64,000 nt of DNA, taken from Chionis minor (Eukaryota; Chordata; Aves; Charadriiformes; Chionididae). Below, one piece after another: positions 34,601 to 48,563 of this stretch (its first letter is position 1; each line of letters begins with the position of its first letter). The stretch covers positions 888,601-952,600 of the forward strand of contig VZSF01006833.1 in NCBI GenBank assembly GCA_013398295.1. The letters are read 5' to 3'. A program made the position numbers and the translations under genes. The notes beneath the pieces were generated by a model that was given only the letters and a program-made list of their open reading frames with translations, was not told the DNA's origin and made no database searches.

Positions 34601-37600
34601 CACCAAACTCATCTCCTTCTTCCATGTACTCCTTTGATGCATCAAGTGATTCCAGAGTGGACTTTTACTAAAGCATTTAAAAAATAAGTGACTGAAAGCA
34701 TGAGAAGTGATTAGCACCTATGCGCAGGTTCAAATAAGCCACCACATGCGCATCCTGAATTTCACGAGCACTGAGTGAGTGGTACTGTCGTGAACTGGAT
34801 GTTATGTGGTTGGCCAAGCTGTGTTGGCTTCACAGTGGTACATATCACCTGGTCTGCACTGGAGGAGATGTGGACATCTGCGAAAGTAACGTTCCAGAGG
34901 CAATCCCAAGAGAAGCTAAAGACTACTTTCTGTTAGCTACTGGCGTGTTCTTCGGAGTGGCTTAAAGGAAAACAATGTCTTCATGGACTGAGAGTTGCAA
35001 AGAGGGAACATTGTTTAAGCTTCTTCTAACAAAGAGATTGCAGTGCTCCCTCTTTTCATCCTTGAAGTGCAGAGAAGGCACCAAAGTCCTTGCATCCGCA
35101 TTATGCTCCTGCAAAAAGGGACAGAGAAAGTGCCCTAGATCATCTGCAGGGGAAAACGAAAGGCAAACGAAAATGACAACCTTATTCACTTAATATGCAA
35201 GGTAATTCAGCGGATGTTGAATACATTTGAATATATATGATGCAATGTAGACACCTGCTGCAACTGTACCTTGCATCCTTGTTACATGAGTGATTTCTCC
35301 CAGTGAGAGCCAAGAACATGCTTCAAAACCCTCTGCTTTGAAGTAGCAGTGATATGAAGCTCCAATATGCAAGTATTGCTTGTTGAGGAAGTATCTTAAC
35401 ATATTTAAAATGCTTTGATGAGTTAAAAAGAAGCTTAGAGCGTTGTCGTTGTCACCTGCAGGGCTGGCATTTACATTCGAGGTAATGGGTTTCCATTCCT
35501 TGTCATGTGGTGCACGTGCGGGATTCAGGATTAACTTGGTTACATTTGACTTCTTTGTGTCAGACCAGTTTATCAAGCTGGTTGCTCTTTCTTCTTGCTC
35601 TTTGTTTCTGTTTACTATTAAGTGGCACTGGAGAGGTCAGGTAATTTTCAGATACCATTTTTATGGCTTCTTGGTCATCTATTCTTTTTGAAGTGGAGTT
35701 GCGGCACTTTTGTTTTACACTGGAAACAGACATTCAGAGGAGACAACCTGGTTGCCTGAGAGTATCCATCATCCATTAGATTAAACAATGTGGTCAGTTA
35801 GTAGAAAAGAGCATTATGTGGCACTTACCCCCTCTTCATGAATCTTCAAGAAAAGAAGAGTGAGCTTCAAAGCAGAATGTGCTAAATGTAATTGGTTCGC
35901 TTTTCTTGGAAATTATGCTGCAGAAAACACTCTTCTAATTTTAGAGTTCGAGTATCTGAAAGCTTTTGTTATCAGTATAGGCCTTCTCTCAAAAAGGAAA
36001 ATTTCACCTATATTGTAGCATCTATGCACTTTTGCTGCCAGAATGAAGCCTATATATATTTAGACTCTTGAAGAAGTATTTTTCAAAATAATTTTGGATA
36101 AAATTTTCAAGAACTCAGTACCTGCTGTGTTTCCAGAACTCTGATATCTACATCGATTAAAACAAAATAATTCTATTACAGTTGTCTGAGATGGTTACAG
36201 TGAAGACACCTGTCTCTCATCATTGCCTGGAAGAAGGCTGGACAAATAGTTACACAAGTTGCTTAACTTCAGATATTTAAATTATGATTCTGACATTTAA
36301 ATTTGTTTGGAACTTTTATTCTCATTCAAAACCATGTTCAAACGTGCACACAGTAAACCATAAAAATCTCTTTTGTTCTTATATGAAATTCTTCAACAGT
36401 ATGAGAATATTGGGATGGTGCAGATATATTTTATTCCTGTTGTTGCCGGTAAATTCATTTTGCATTAGATAAAATACTTTTCTTACTGGTATTTATGGAA
36501 GAGATGGTGGCTTTATATCTATTTCAGATATACACTGCATGGAAATACCCTGTAATTATCAAAACATTACTAGCTATCAGTTCTTCTACAATTCACCTGG
36601 CAGATATTTCAAGAAGTCGTGGAGGAGGGGAGAAACACTAATCCATATAGTTTGTGGCTGTCAGGTTTATGGAAGAAAGATGCCTTTTGTAGTCCCTGTT
36701 ACAAATTGGTAATAACAGGGAAATTTAGGGAGGGATTCAGTTTGAATTCTTGATCCCTACACAGGCAACTTTTCTGCCAAAATAGGACTGTCAGCTGACA
36801 GAGGACTGGGAGGAAGAGAAACAAAATAGTAAAGGGCAGTTGAGGATAATGAGAAAAACACGTTTCTCCAGCTGACTTCTGTTCTATCTTCCTTTCTTTC
36901 TCAGGTTGGGATGAGATAATGAGAAACCCATCCTTTGAAATCTGGACCCTCTGCTGCATTAAAAAAAAGTACCATGGGAGGAAATATGGCTAACAAAACC
37001 ACTGAAAGATGTATTTTTCTTTGAGTCACTTGGTTCTTGGCACTCTGAAATAGGTTCTTCCTCTTTTTTTTTTTTTTTCCCTTAAGGGATGGTGGCTCGT
37101 AGGATTACTGTGTTTAGCAAAGTATGACTGAGTCAACCAATAGGACTGCAGAAAGACAAAATGGTTTTGTGTATTCATCCAACTTTGCACACCCAGCCTC
37201 GTCGTAACTGAAGTAAGAGACAGAGTAGTCTGAGGGATGAAGCGTGCAGCAAAGCTGCTGGGGTCTAATTAGAGGGGGGGCAGGCTGCAACTGGGCAACT
37301 GTTGTTCTGGGTTTTTTTCTGTTAGCGGATTTTCCATTATTTACATTATTCATAATTTATAATATGGGTGAATCAAAGGTCTTGGTCAGAACTGGAATCC
37401 CACTGTGCCAAGTGCTAATTAGATGTATGTGAGTGTTTGTGTGTGTGTGTATGTAGGCACGTGCACATATGGAAGCGCTCCTGAATGGAGGAACCTGGGT
37501 CTAAAAGACAGGAATAACCAAGCAGTAGAGAAACAGGGAAATGACGTGGGAATTAATCATCAGGTACTGATTAACACACTTACTTAGTTGTATCCTGTTT

Positions 37601-39180
37601 GGTTGTTTGTATTGATGTATCTAAAGCCAGATGGTGATGTTTAAACACTTGTTTGGTATTTAAAAATGTTCCACAATGTTTTGCACAGACAAATGTTGAT
37701 ACCACTCTTTCTGGGTGCATTCAGTAAACAGGGAGTCTATGGTGACCAACTTAGATGTAGAAGACAGACTTTCAGCACCTAATCCTGGTGAAATGGCTTT
37801 TGACCTTAATGTACAGCCCTGTTCCCGTTCCTGGGTTGCCCAGAACTTGCTCCATGGGGATCAGACTCCCACCTGGACACCTTTTCTTCTACCAACGGCT
37901 GATGTTTTGAAGAGCTGCATTAGACTAGATGTCTCATGTAGGTTGGAGCTTACTCTAAGAGACTTACAAAGGTTTCCACAGGGAGGCTACAGGACACTGG
38001 GGATTTAAGAGTGCTCAATTCAAAAACATTTAAATCCCTGGCTAGTGCTCCAAGGACTAGCACCGGCTACTTTGTACACGAGGTAGTTATGGTTGTGTTA
38101 CCTGTTACAGAAACTAAATTAGACTTCGTTCCTGCACTGGATGGCGTCATCCTGTCACCATCTATACTTTGAGAAGCACTGCTAACTCCTGCTTGCCTCA
38201 GGGGAGAAGCAGCTGAGAAATGGGAAGGGATTTTTTTCTTGGCTTGCCTTGGGGTATTGCACAGGGCAACTGAAAGGTTGATGGAGGTGGCTCTTACAGC
38301 CCTAGGAGGTACGTTATCTACTGGATGTGTCTTCACCACAAATGTGCATCGTCCCTTATATGGACAACAAGATAAGTCATAAAAGATGGGCCTAGTAAGT
38401 CGTACAGGGCTAAAGTGCCAGCAAGAGTGTCTGTGAACTTGAAACTGGGGGCTTAAAGATGAATCAAGATGTTAGGTGTTTTGTTGCAATTCACTGTATT
38501 ACAGAGGGGGGAAAAATGTCACAGAAACCAATGCACAACATCACTTACGTGCAGGGAAGTACTTCAGAAAAACTAAACCACTGTTAAGTGAGAGAATATT
38601 GCTGGAGTAACAATATTTTTCCTCTTCCTTTAGAGTGTGAAACCAGATTCTTTTTTTCCCAGGACAGAAGACCACTGGGTTGGCCTGGGATGTCCCAGAG
38701 AATTGTTTTGAACCATCATGTTAAGCCATTTCTCATTGTCATTCCTCATTGAATTGTCATGTGGAGAGTTGAATCTGAGTTCATGTGTCTTAGATCAAGG
38801 ACAGTTTCCACTTTGGAGATTTATAGTGCTTTCTCCAAATTTATTGCAATTTCTGCAATGCTAATGCACTGACAGTGGATCACGTGGACGCAGCAATCTC
38901 TCCTCTGCCTGAACAGTTGCAAAGCTGAATATCCAGTTTCCTTCTACTTTTCAGTTCTTTTCAGTGCATGTGGATAGCACTAGGTGCTCCCTCTTCACAT
39001 ACTTCAAGCCGTTTTCAAATACTGTTGCACTCTACATTGATCACAGTATGGCATATGGCATACATCCTCACCACTTAAGAATATTGAGATCATGCTCCAA
39101 CTGTGGTCAGAAATCAGAATACTTAAAACAGTGCTTCTGCAGTGAACTTTTGCTGTGGCTGCCCACTAAGAGGATATTGT
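34601..39180. other. Unassigned non-coding sequence
   Basis: Holds a T-run (37065-37078) and a short (GT)n stretch (37433-37451). No exon, RNA gene or repeat family is recognised on either strand. Confidence 0.45.
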
Positions 39181-39181
39181 A

Positions 39182-39490
39182 GAGAGGTGGGAGTTGATCT
39201 CTCTTCCCAAGTAACAAGCAATAGGACAAGAGGAAATGGCTTCAAGTTGCACCAAGAGAGGTTTAGATATGATATTAGGAGAAATTTCTTCACACAAAGA
39301 GTTATCAAGCATTGGAACAGGCTGCCCAGGGAAGTGATGGAATCGCCATCTCTGGAGGTATTTAAAAGACTGGTAGATGTGGTGCTGAGGGACGTGGTTT
39401 AGCGGTGGTTTTGGCAATGTTAGGTTTACAGTTGAACTTGACGATCTTAAAGGTCCCTTCCAACCTAGGTCGTTCTATGATTCTGTGATT
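39182..39490 (+). mobile_element. CR1 LINE 3' end, sense
   Basis: In frame to a stop at 39400-39402, the plus strand encodes [37 protein letters not shown] and [19 protein letters not shown], the CR1 ORF2 C-terminus. The short 3' UTR ends with the tail units TTCTATGA, TTCTGTGA. The open frame continues left beyond the element to 39142, which is flanking DNA. The subgroup matches the copies at 9598 and 26533. Confidence 0.93.
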
Positions 39491-42259
39491 ATATCACTGG
39501 GTTTTTTTTGGATACATCATGGCTACATAAGTCTGTGGTTGCACTATGTCCTTATGGAAGGTGAAAGCCTGGAGATTGTGATCATGACAATGAGTAGGAA
39601 CTGCCATGTGGGGCAGTGCCATGCTGTGAGGGATGCTGCACACATGGAATAAAGCTACGGCTGCCACTCTGAACTAGGACAAAAAATATAAATAAAATAA
39701 TTCTTCTGTCTCAAATGGGTTTGAAACATGTTAGGAACAAATGCCAGGAAGTGGATCTGGGTTAATGTTTGGAAACTGCATGTGTGTCTGGAGGCTGGTT
39801 AAAGCAGTTCTGGTTTTGCTTTGAAAGGGAGCAGGAGCATTCTCTCAGTCCATTCTCAGTTGTCAGGATCACAACTGTTTGGGGGGGGGCAATGAATACT
39901 AAGGCTTACTAGCTTATTAAATTGCTCCAGTTATGTCACAAGCACTTGTTTGAATATGGCAGAAAGCTGAACTGAAGTAATTTAGACGCCTTTGAAAACT
40001 TGTTTTTGTGGCTTCAGGTTTTAGGGCAGCGTTTCTGGGGTAATTTAGCCTTCAGAGAGGAGACAGATATTTCAGATAGTCACTGATTTACAGTTTGCCA
40101 TAGGTAGGCTCTTCTCTCCTTGCTGTATTATACAGTGTTGGGTACAAATTAGGAAGTTTGCTAGTAGTCAGCTATCAGCTGTGGATTACAGCAGCATTAG
40201 ATCCCAACTAATGACCTTTGCATCTAAGTAAGTTCTGCAGAATTTACAAAAATGATGCTGTCAGCAGAAGACGCAGGTGGGACTTTGTCTCATATTTGTG
40301 TGTGCTGTGTACTACTTAGCTTTCCTCTCAGGCATGAAAATTTGTTGAGATTACAGAAATGACTGGGCATTTCAAACGGGCAGAAAACGGAGCTGTACTA
40401 CTCCCTTTGGGTGAGCATCAAAACTAGTGGGTCATCACCGTTTGTGAACTGGGACAAGCAAATCCAACATCTCGCTAAGTGATGGACATTTATTCCTTGC
40501 TTAACTGAATACAGTGATTTTTCTACCTACAAGCTGATGGTTTTGAAACCATTTAGTTTTAGAAAATAGTAATCCTGGTGGTAATACAGATGGTGGATTT
40601 TTATCGTAGTTATGTTGTAGGTGTATCACCTCTCTAATCTCAGTTCATGGGCAATATCTTTCATGTGGCTGGACTTCACAACATAATAAAGTCTTTCTAA
40701 CTATCTGTGTCTCTGTTTTATTTGTAGCGACTGAGATATTAGAAAGCAAGAAGCTTTCTGTGAGCAGCTATCCAAAATGGGGTGAAGAATGTCTTTCCAA
40801 TGAATTAATTTCTTTTACATTCCCATTAGGTACAAGCTGTTGACTCTACCCCTTCTCAGCTATAAAGTTAAGATACTTGAATGGCTCTGTGAAATCTATT
40901 TTTAATCATATGAGCACAAAGCACCTGATTTAGCTCTTGCTGACATTGGTTTAAATTAGAAGGATCTCTGTTAAAGTCATTAAAACCTATGATGATTCGG
41001 GTTAAAATCTAAAATGTAATGAAACTAGGCTAAAGTCAAAATAGAACAGACTTACATAATTGCAGACATAATTGTTCCACTGACTTTCCTAAGTCATGAA
41101 ATATGCTCCTGTCTCAAGTTTTTCTATAGAAAGGTATCAACACCATATATTATTTGCAACACATTTATTTTTAGAGGGCCATAACCTTTTTCATTTCTTT
41201 GGCATAGTAGAAAATCTTGAAGTCTGGACCAATCTGTCTTAAAATCAGGGCACTGAGCCCAGTCCTAAACTCTTTCTCTTTTATTTTATTAGTCCTCCTT
41301 CTTCTGTAAGTACAAATTTACTTACCTGGTTTTACATCCATTCATCCATCCATGTACTAATAAAACCCTCATCAGTGCAGAATTTCAGGGCTCTATTGAA
41401 TGTTTCTACTAGTCTTTAAAAGACAAGAACTTTACTAGTCCCATTTACTGTAATTTCAGTGCTGTAACTCAACTACCTTCAGATCCATGTTTTCTGCAGA
41501 AATCTGGTCACATCTGGATAAGGGTAATTTAACAGGTACTTTCTTCCTTCTTTGCCTCCCCTACTTATCTGACACTGTTAAACACTCAGCTTTGTTCTCT
41601 CTGTTAGTACTTTGTGACTTTGTGGCTGTAATGGCAAATCACATTGTATTTCACCTTCTCCTTTGGTGTGGCTTTCTGAAGGTTTGCATTCTTCAAAGCT
41701 CCTTGTTTTCGTTTTTCATGATGCCATGTAACTGAAGGAGAAAATGGTAAGTCAAGAAACTCTCTTTAAACCGCCCCCCTGGTGAATTTCTGCCCATCTG
41801 CTTTGAAATATGTGATAGTGATGAATGCCACTTTGCCTAGAACTGCCGTACGTAGGGATTTTTACTAATGTATTTTTATCTATAGTAAGATAACATTGAT
41901 ATAAGGATGGAGCAATAGATATAGAGATAATATTAATTATTAATTACTTTTATTCTTATGTAAGGCCACAGAAATGGAAACACAGTCCCTTCTTTACATA
42001 TAAAAGGCGGACTTTTGTACTCTTTGTAAGAAGTTGCAGACTCCAACCAATATTTTTGGAGCCGCATGGACGTCTAATGGCATAGACAAAGACATATGAG
42101 TGTGTTTTTCGGCAATATGCCCTTGTCTTTTTGAAAGTACCAGTGAATTCTTACATATATTTTTAATAGACTACCTCCCTCTCCAAATGAAGCCTCAGGC
42201 ACCTCATCCAGCACTCACTGAAGAAATTAGTGCAGATTCAACCAAGTGGGATTCAACTG
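39491..42259. other. Unassigned AT-rich non-coding sequence
   Basis: A short CATCCATTCATCC stretch at 41336-41353. No gene feature recognised. Confidence 0.45.
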
Positions 42260-42263
42260 CCTG

Positions 42264-42592
42264 AATCACAGAATCACAGGGGTCGGAAAATCATCTGGTC
42301 CAACCCCCCTGCCAGAGCAGATCCACCTACGGCAGGTTGCACGGGATGGCGTCCAGGTGGGTTGAGAATGTCTCCAGAGTCGGAGACTCCACCACCTCTC
42401 TGAGCAGCCTGTGCCAGTGCTCTGCCACCGTCTAAGTCAAGAAGTTCCTCCTCATGTTGAGACGGAACTTCCTGTTTTCAAGTTTGTGCCAGTGACCTCT
42501 TGTCCTATCAGTGGGCACCATTGAAATAAGACTGGTCCCATCCTCTCAACACCCTCACTTTCAGTATTTATAAACATCGACAAGACACCTCA
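42264..42592 (-). mobile_element. CR1 LINE 3' fragment, antisense
   Basis: The left edge has AATCACAG twice, then GGTCGGAAAATCATCTGGTC, CAACCCCCCTGCCAGAGCAG and a GGCGTCCAGGTGGGTTGAG block. It is close to the copy at 1006 but lacks part of the first block (the GGAAGGGACCTCTGGAG portion is shortened) and the ORF2 frame is broken. It ends near GACACCTCAGG. A 6-bp CAACTG at 42254-42259 and 42596-42601 might be a short target duplication. Confidence 0.9.
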
Positions 42593-43625
42593 GGGCAACT
42601 GTGATTAGGCATCTGAATTACTTAGAGAATTTACTCTGAATTGCCCAGTGGCAATTTCTCAAAAGCATCATCAGATTCTTTGGAGTTTGAAGAATTTTTA
42701 ATATCCGCTTTCATGGAGGGAAAGATCCACAGTGAGGATGAAAAGCACAGCTCTTGATCCTTTAGAATGATGCTGCGGGTGTGGGTATCTCTGTGGCCTC
42801 AGTGACTACATACTGTACTCTGGGTGAACATATTATGCAAGGAGTTGCTGACATTTTGATCGTAAATATGAGACAATATAAAGGAGACCTAAATTCTCCC
42901 CTTTGGACTGAAGAAAATACCAGGCTACATGTATGTAGATCTGAGGGTAGAAGCTGGCTCTGATGTGCCTTCCTCTGCTGCTGAGTAAAAAGTGAAAACA
43001 GCCATATGATTCATAATTTCAAGGCAGAGACTCATCTGCTGCTAACCAGATCTCTGCTCTAACATCACAGTACAGAACAGCCTCTTAAATGGAAGGGAAA
43101 TCCCTCCTCTGCAATGAGTGGCCTCTGCAATTTCGGCCCTTTATTTCAATACCTTTCCCTGTAGGTTACTCTATATACAGGGCATAAAGGTCTTTTTGAA
43201 AGCTTTCTAGAATCTGAGGAGCCATTTAGGGTTTGGTCCCAGGGGCCTAGAGGCTTTTCCAGCCTCAAATCTCTCATAATGTTGCTGCCTGTTCTATGAG
43301 GAAAGGTAAACCGGTGCTAACACACTGCCCCAGTGGGACAAAGCAAATGTCACCACCAGGCGTCTGCCCCTTCCCTTGGACAACCCAGTTTTGGATTGCC
43401 TGAAATGCACACTGGTGAGGGTGAAGCATATACTGCTGACCAGTGCTGTGGGGGTGCTTTGTTTCATGTGCACAGTGACACAATTCTTGGGTGCTAATGA
43501 TGCTAAGAACTGTAATTAAGTCCTTCAAATGCAACTGTTCCAGGAAAACAACTCTTTAGAAATATCACAGACCTCAAAGTTTATCCTGCCTGCTTTCTTT
43601 CTGCTAGGTACCAGCTCTGCATATT
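42593..43625. other. Unassigned non-coding sequence between two CR1 copies
   Basis: No recognised feature; no resemblance to the sequence flanking the CR1 copies on either outer side. Confidence 0.4.
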
Positions 43626-44088
43626 CACAGAATAAAAGAATTACAGAATGTTACAGGTTGGCAGGGACCTCTGGAGATCATCTGGTCCAACCCCCCCTGC
43701 CAGAGAAGGTCCACCTACAGCAGGTTGCACAGGATGGTGTCCAGGCAGGTTTGGAATGTCTCCAGAGTCAGAGACTCCTCCACCTCTCTGGGCAGCCTCT
43801 TCCAGTGCTCTGCCACCCTCAAAGTCAAGAAGTTCCTCCTCATGTTCAGACAGAACTTCTTACGTTCAAGTTTGTGCCCGTGACCTCTTGTCCTATCAGT
43901 GGGCACCACTGAAAAAAGACTGACCCCCTCCTCCTGGCAGCCTCCCTTTAAGTATTTATAAGCATCGATAAGATCCCCCCTCAGTCTTCTCTTCTCCAGA
44001 CTAAAAAGACTGAACTCTTTCGTAAGAAAGATGTTCCAGCCCCCTAATCATCTTTGTAGCCCTTTGTTGTACCCTCTCCAGCAGTTAC
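43626..44088 (-). mobile_element. CR1 LINE 3' fragment, antisense
   Basis: The left edge has tail-like units CACAGAAT, AAAAGAAT, TACAGAAT, then GGCAGGGACCTCTGGAGATC and a CCAGAGAAGGTCCACCTACA block, as in the copy at 1006. On the minus strand the frame ending at 43715 keeps about 64 ORF2 codons ([20 protein letters not shown]). A small deletion near 44018-44024, compared with the copy at 1006, breaks the frame further upstream. The homology ends near CTCTCCAGCAGTTAC. Confidence 0.92.
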
Positions 44089-44782
44089 ATTCTGCTCAAG
44101 TTTTCAGAACAAAGCTGATTTCTTTGTTTCTTGAGCCTCATCAAAACCAATAACAATTCTGGAGGACATATCATATAATAATAACACCGTGCACTCAGCA
44201 CTGCCTTAAATGCAGGCTTTTATACCTGTGTGAAAAGTGACTGCAATCTGGACCTATGCTTATCGGTGGGGAATTCTGGCTTGGGAGCTTTTTATAGAGT
44301 TTTCATGGAGGAGAGGAAAAGTACAAGGCAGTGGAATGTCTGACTTCTCTTCCTCCATGGTGTTAATTTTGCATTTAATTGTGCAACTCTGTTGTCTTGA
44401 AAGCATGAGAAACTCTGTAAACAAATGTATTGATGATGCATGAGTACGAATAGATTCATTCACGTTCTTTTCACTGCGCTGGCTGTGCAAAGCTGAGATG
44501 AGTGAAAAGCAGCAACTTATTTTTGCTGACAAGTAAATGCACAGTCCCTGAATGCACTAGGAAAGCTACCCATTGAGGAAGAAAGCAACATGTTTGCAGA
44601 CTCCATTTTTACGCTTCAATTTGTTCTTCCTAGCAGGTCACACCCAATTATCAGGTGATTTGTTAAACCTGTCACTGCATACAAATCTGCTGCCATCCTC
44701 CTTGAGGATGGGGATTTTTGAAATAGTTGACTGTAGACTTTATTCTACCTGAATGGCTGGAGAGATGTGTTTTTTTAGTGGC
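44089..44782. other. Unassigned non-coding sequence
   Basis: No repeat family or exon recognised. Confidence 0.4.
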
Positions 44783-44832
44783 TTTTTTTTTTTTTTTTTT
44801 TTNNNNTTTTTTTTTTTTTTTTTTTTTTTTTT
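44783..44832. repeat. Poly-T run with 4-base gap
   Basis: About 50 bases of T interrupted by NNNN at 44803-44806. The true length is unknown; the N block is a base-calling or assembly gap. The right flank does not look like an antisense processed gene copy. Confidence 0.85.
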
Positions 44833-45169
44833 AAAGTATGTCAAAAGCCAAAATACAGGGAAGTGAAATTGTGGGAGAAAAGAGCCTTAAGACTCCATCT
44901 CTTTGCTTTCCTAAATACTTTTCTAGCTCATTTTCAGTAGCATGACTCTATTATTGATTAAAGTAGACTGTAATATTCAGCCCTTACCTTACAGAAGAAA
45001 ATGCAGAACATTCATCCTTTCTTCTATTAATTCTTGCAGCTGCTGGATTTTGCAGTCTGTAATGCTATATACAGAAAAAGATCTATATTCATCTGTGTAC
45101 ATTGCATTATGTTTTTCAGCATCAAGGGTAGCCTAATATAGATAGGAAATCATATACATATATACTCCT

Positions 45170-45400
45170 TTCCAGCCAAGCACCTTAAAACAACTCACTA
45201 AACATGAATTAAGCTTCACAAATTCCTGGTGAGTGAGGGAAAGTTTGTAACCTGATTTCATATGTGGGATAACTGAGGAACATAGAAGGTGTGAAGCTTG
45301 CTAAGTCCACAAAGAAATTCTTGTGGTAACAGGGATAGAATGCAGATGTGATTGGGCTCCCTGTCCTCTTCGTTAAACATAAAACAACACTTCTGCCCAG
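45170..45400 (+). repeat. Ancient MIR-like SINE fragment
   Basis: AAGCACCTTAAAACAACTCA, then ATATGTGGGATAACTGAGGA, AGCTTGCTAAGTCCACAAAG and GTAACAGGGATAGAATGCAG follow the full MIR order (aagcactttaca, acagatgaggaaactgagg, cttgcccaaggtcaca, ggcagagctgggat). Confidence 0.6.
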
Positions 45401-48400
45401 AGGCATGACTGTTAATAGACACCCTGAGGTTGGTATCGAAGTGAATATGAATCATAATTATATCGTGAAGAAGGTGGATATGGCTAACATATTGGTCAAC
45501 AGTTGCTTCATTTCTCATTAGAAAAAAAAAAAAAACACAGAAAAAAAACTTGTCAATGCATTAAGGAATTGTGGCTGCTCTGTGTAGTTATGTGACGTGA
45601 CTTTTGTGGTCATCTTTAGGGTGTTTCTAAGTGCTTTTGACAGCACAGGTTGTGCTCCCTTCTGATCTGTGTTGACATGACAAATCTGGGGAGGATTTCC
45701 TGTTGGTGTAAGTCAGAATAGCTCCCGTCAGAATAGCTTGAACAGAAGGATGTCAATGTCCATCTTGGTATTTGGAGGATATTTTCAGCATGTTTTTTAT
45801 CCCACATTTTGTTTCCAGGTGTGAACAATCGATGTTAGGTTTCTAAATATTCTTTTGAGAAAGCAGTTTCATTGCTGTATTTTCTTTGAGACTATTTTTA
45901 AAGAAGGTTGGCAGCCTGATTGAAAATTCATTAAAAAAAGAGAAAAGAAAAAGGGAATGTGTTCTTTTAACAAGTTAGAGGGCTAAGAGTCTCCAGAATA
46001 ATACACAACTTATTGGTTTCTCTGATATAATTCACTGGACCACCTGCTGCCCAAGGACATCTGCTAAGCTATAGAGTTGAACTAGCTTTGATCATGCAAA
46101 AGAGAGATTGGACTGTGCACTTTCCTCCAGTGACTGGAAAATGGTTACCAAGTGGGGGAGAATTGGCATATGTGATCTGTTTCTACTGTGCTGCTTGACT
46201 AGGTTCTGATAATTCAGCAATCTGACAGGCTATGGCTTGGGAGAAAAGCACAGTCATCTTAGATTATCTCTTTTAGCCTAAAATGCAACAAGAGGAAATA
46301 TAAGAAGTTGCGACTGAAGTGAAAATAAAATAAAATAAATAAAAGCATAAATAATATCACTCTCCTAAAATGAAAGGCTCTCATCTTTTCATTGTATTTA
46401 ATTTGTGAAGCATGAGATGAGAAATCTGGAACTGCAAAGTTAGTTCTGGAAAGAAGTGAAAAAATGAATTGAAAATTTCAGAAACTTTTTTACTCGTGGT
46501 ATAAAATGACATTTTAAAAAACAACAACCAGAGCCTCATTTTATGTGACGTGCAGCCATTGCTGGAACTAGAACCGGGATGTGAGTGATTTTGATTCATT
46601 GCTCCCAGGGTACCGGGGAGCCCTATAGGAACATTGTGGAGGACAGCGCAGAAACTAAGGCAGTATTTTCCTAGCTGACAAGTCAAACTTTGAAGAGACA
46701 AACTGTTCTTCATAGCACAAGGGTCATTCATTTGTACCGAGTGATCATTGCAGGGGCAGGAGACAGCTGGTGGCAATGGGAAATAACCAACCAATTCCTT
46801 TAACAACTGGCTGCTGTGTGTTTAGTTTGGCACGCATATATATACGTGTAAGTATACACTGCAGTATTTTAAAATGTATGTATGCCTCTGTGCGTCTGTG
46901 CTTATTACTGTCATCTTGTGCAATCAGTCCTTTCATGAAATAATTAAAGGTTTCAGGCATTTTTGCCAACTGACTGGCATTACAGGTGTTCTGGATGATA
47001 TGCCTGTTTCACTTGGTTTTATAAACTGACAGAAGGTGAATGCTGGCATTATCCATGTGCTTTCACACTGTGGTTATGTGGGAAATAGTGTCTCTAGCCA
47101 CTTCTTACTATTCAGGGAATTAATAAACAACAGCAGTGATACAAAGCAAAAGTGGAGTCACGCGTTTTTCAGTCCTTTGGAAATTCCCTCGCTGTGGGAC
47201 AACGTGCCCTTTTGTTGACTCTCCTTCTGGGAGCTTTCTTACACTCAAAATTTCTGTAAGAAGGTTGCCTCCTTCTAATATCTATATTCTTCATAAGTTA
47301 TTTCTTTCAATTTGTTCACTGGAGCGTGAAGGAGAAACTGTTGTTCTTTGGGTGGGAGTCTCTTCTGTTTGGCTGCCACACAGGACCAAAATCATGTTTA
47401 TATCCAGAGGTGCTTCAGGAGATTAGTGGGCTCATTTTCAGTTTCAGATAATCAGGACACATTAGGATTCTGAAATTCCAGGAAGGATTGGTAATTGACT
47501 GACCCAGGACTTCTGCTGTTCTGGTATTGGCTGCGGTGGAGCAGGGTGCTGGAAATTGCTCCAAAGTCAGCAATGCAGGAGAGTGTGAGATTGACCTGGA
47601 GAAGACCATCTCCCTCCCTTCCAGGCATGCAGCAGGATTACAGGGCATGTCTGGAGCTGCTCTTATGACTCTATTTCTTGTCCATAATCAATGAAAAAAA
47701 CCCATAAATAAAAGAATAATAAGGCCAGAAAGTTTCAGCAATCTTCATTGTTGTTGGTAGACCTGTCACCAAACCTGCATCTGTTTTCCTTCATTCCTAC
47801 TGCAAGTAGATCTTTCCTCAGTTTGGCAGGCAGTGAGTACTCTGCCAAAACAGCAGCACTCTTCAGAGATTTTGCATCTGGAGTTGCTCCCCTGGACCAT
47901 GGTCTCCACCTGATGGTGCTCCGTCATGGAGTCCAGCACACTGTTGGTTGCTCTCGTGGGTTATTCGTTCACGTGCTTCTGACATGGAGCCTTTCTGCAT
48001 ATAGGCAGGACTTAGATTTCCTCCCGTGGCTGTAGGGATCCCAAAATTACCTTGCTGGAGCAGCTTGTGATGTCTTATTTGATAGAAAGGAGCAAGCAAA
48101 CTAAAAGGGTGAATGCTGAATCATTAAGGCAGCAATAGATAAGAAATAAATGGCAGGAAAAATTTACTTTCTCTGTGGTATTGTCCAGCCGTATCCACGT
48201 TCAGTTCTGAACCTCCTTCCCCTCCTCTCTGAGCCCTTGTAATCTGTTCTAAGGTGTTTTTTGAAAGCATTTCTTTTGTAAAACGAAAAAAAACCCCAAC
48301 TTTCTGAATTAGTCTCAATTTTGAAAATAAATGTTAGCTCTGTGATGTATACTGGTATATAGCCTTAGGTACAAATATGAGTGTATAGTTTTAAAAATAA

Positions 48401-48563
48401 TTGTAATAGAACCATTGTTTCATTTGTCCCATGATCCAAGAGAAACCAGGCTGAGGCATTTCCCTCAATGTCTATCTATAATATCTGCTAACTTTCTGAA
48501 ATAACTGAAAATTTTAGTCACATCTGGGAGTGAAGCAGTCATTTCATGAAATGACTGAATGTC
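45401..48563. other. Unassigned AT-rich non-coding sequence
   Basis: A-rich runs at 45520-45549 and AAAAT/AAAT-type repeats at 46322-46345. The 141-codon minus-strand frame at 46381-46806 has no recognisable domain. Confidence 0.45.

Noticed and set aside
43529..43923. 127-codon plus-strand frame
   Set aside because: It lies mostly on the wrong strand of a CR1 copy.
44783..45130. Antisense processed gene copy beginning with the poly-T run
   Set aside because: The sequence right of the run has no exon-like open frame and no target duplication was seen; CR1 machinery does not normally make poly-A retrocopies.
46381..46806. 141-codon minus-strand frame
   Set aside because: No motif; AT-rich chance frame.
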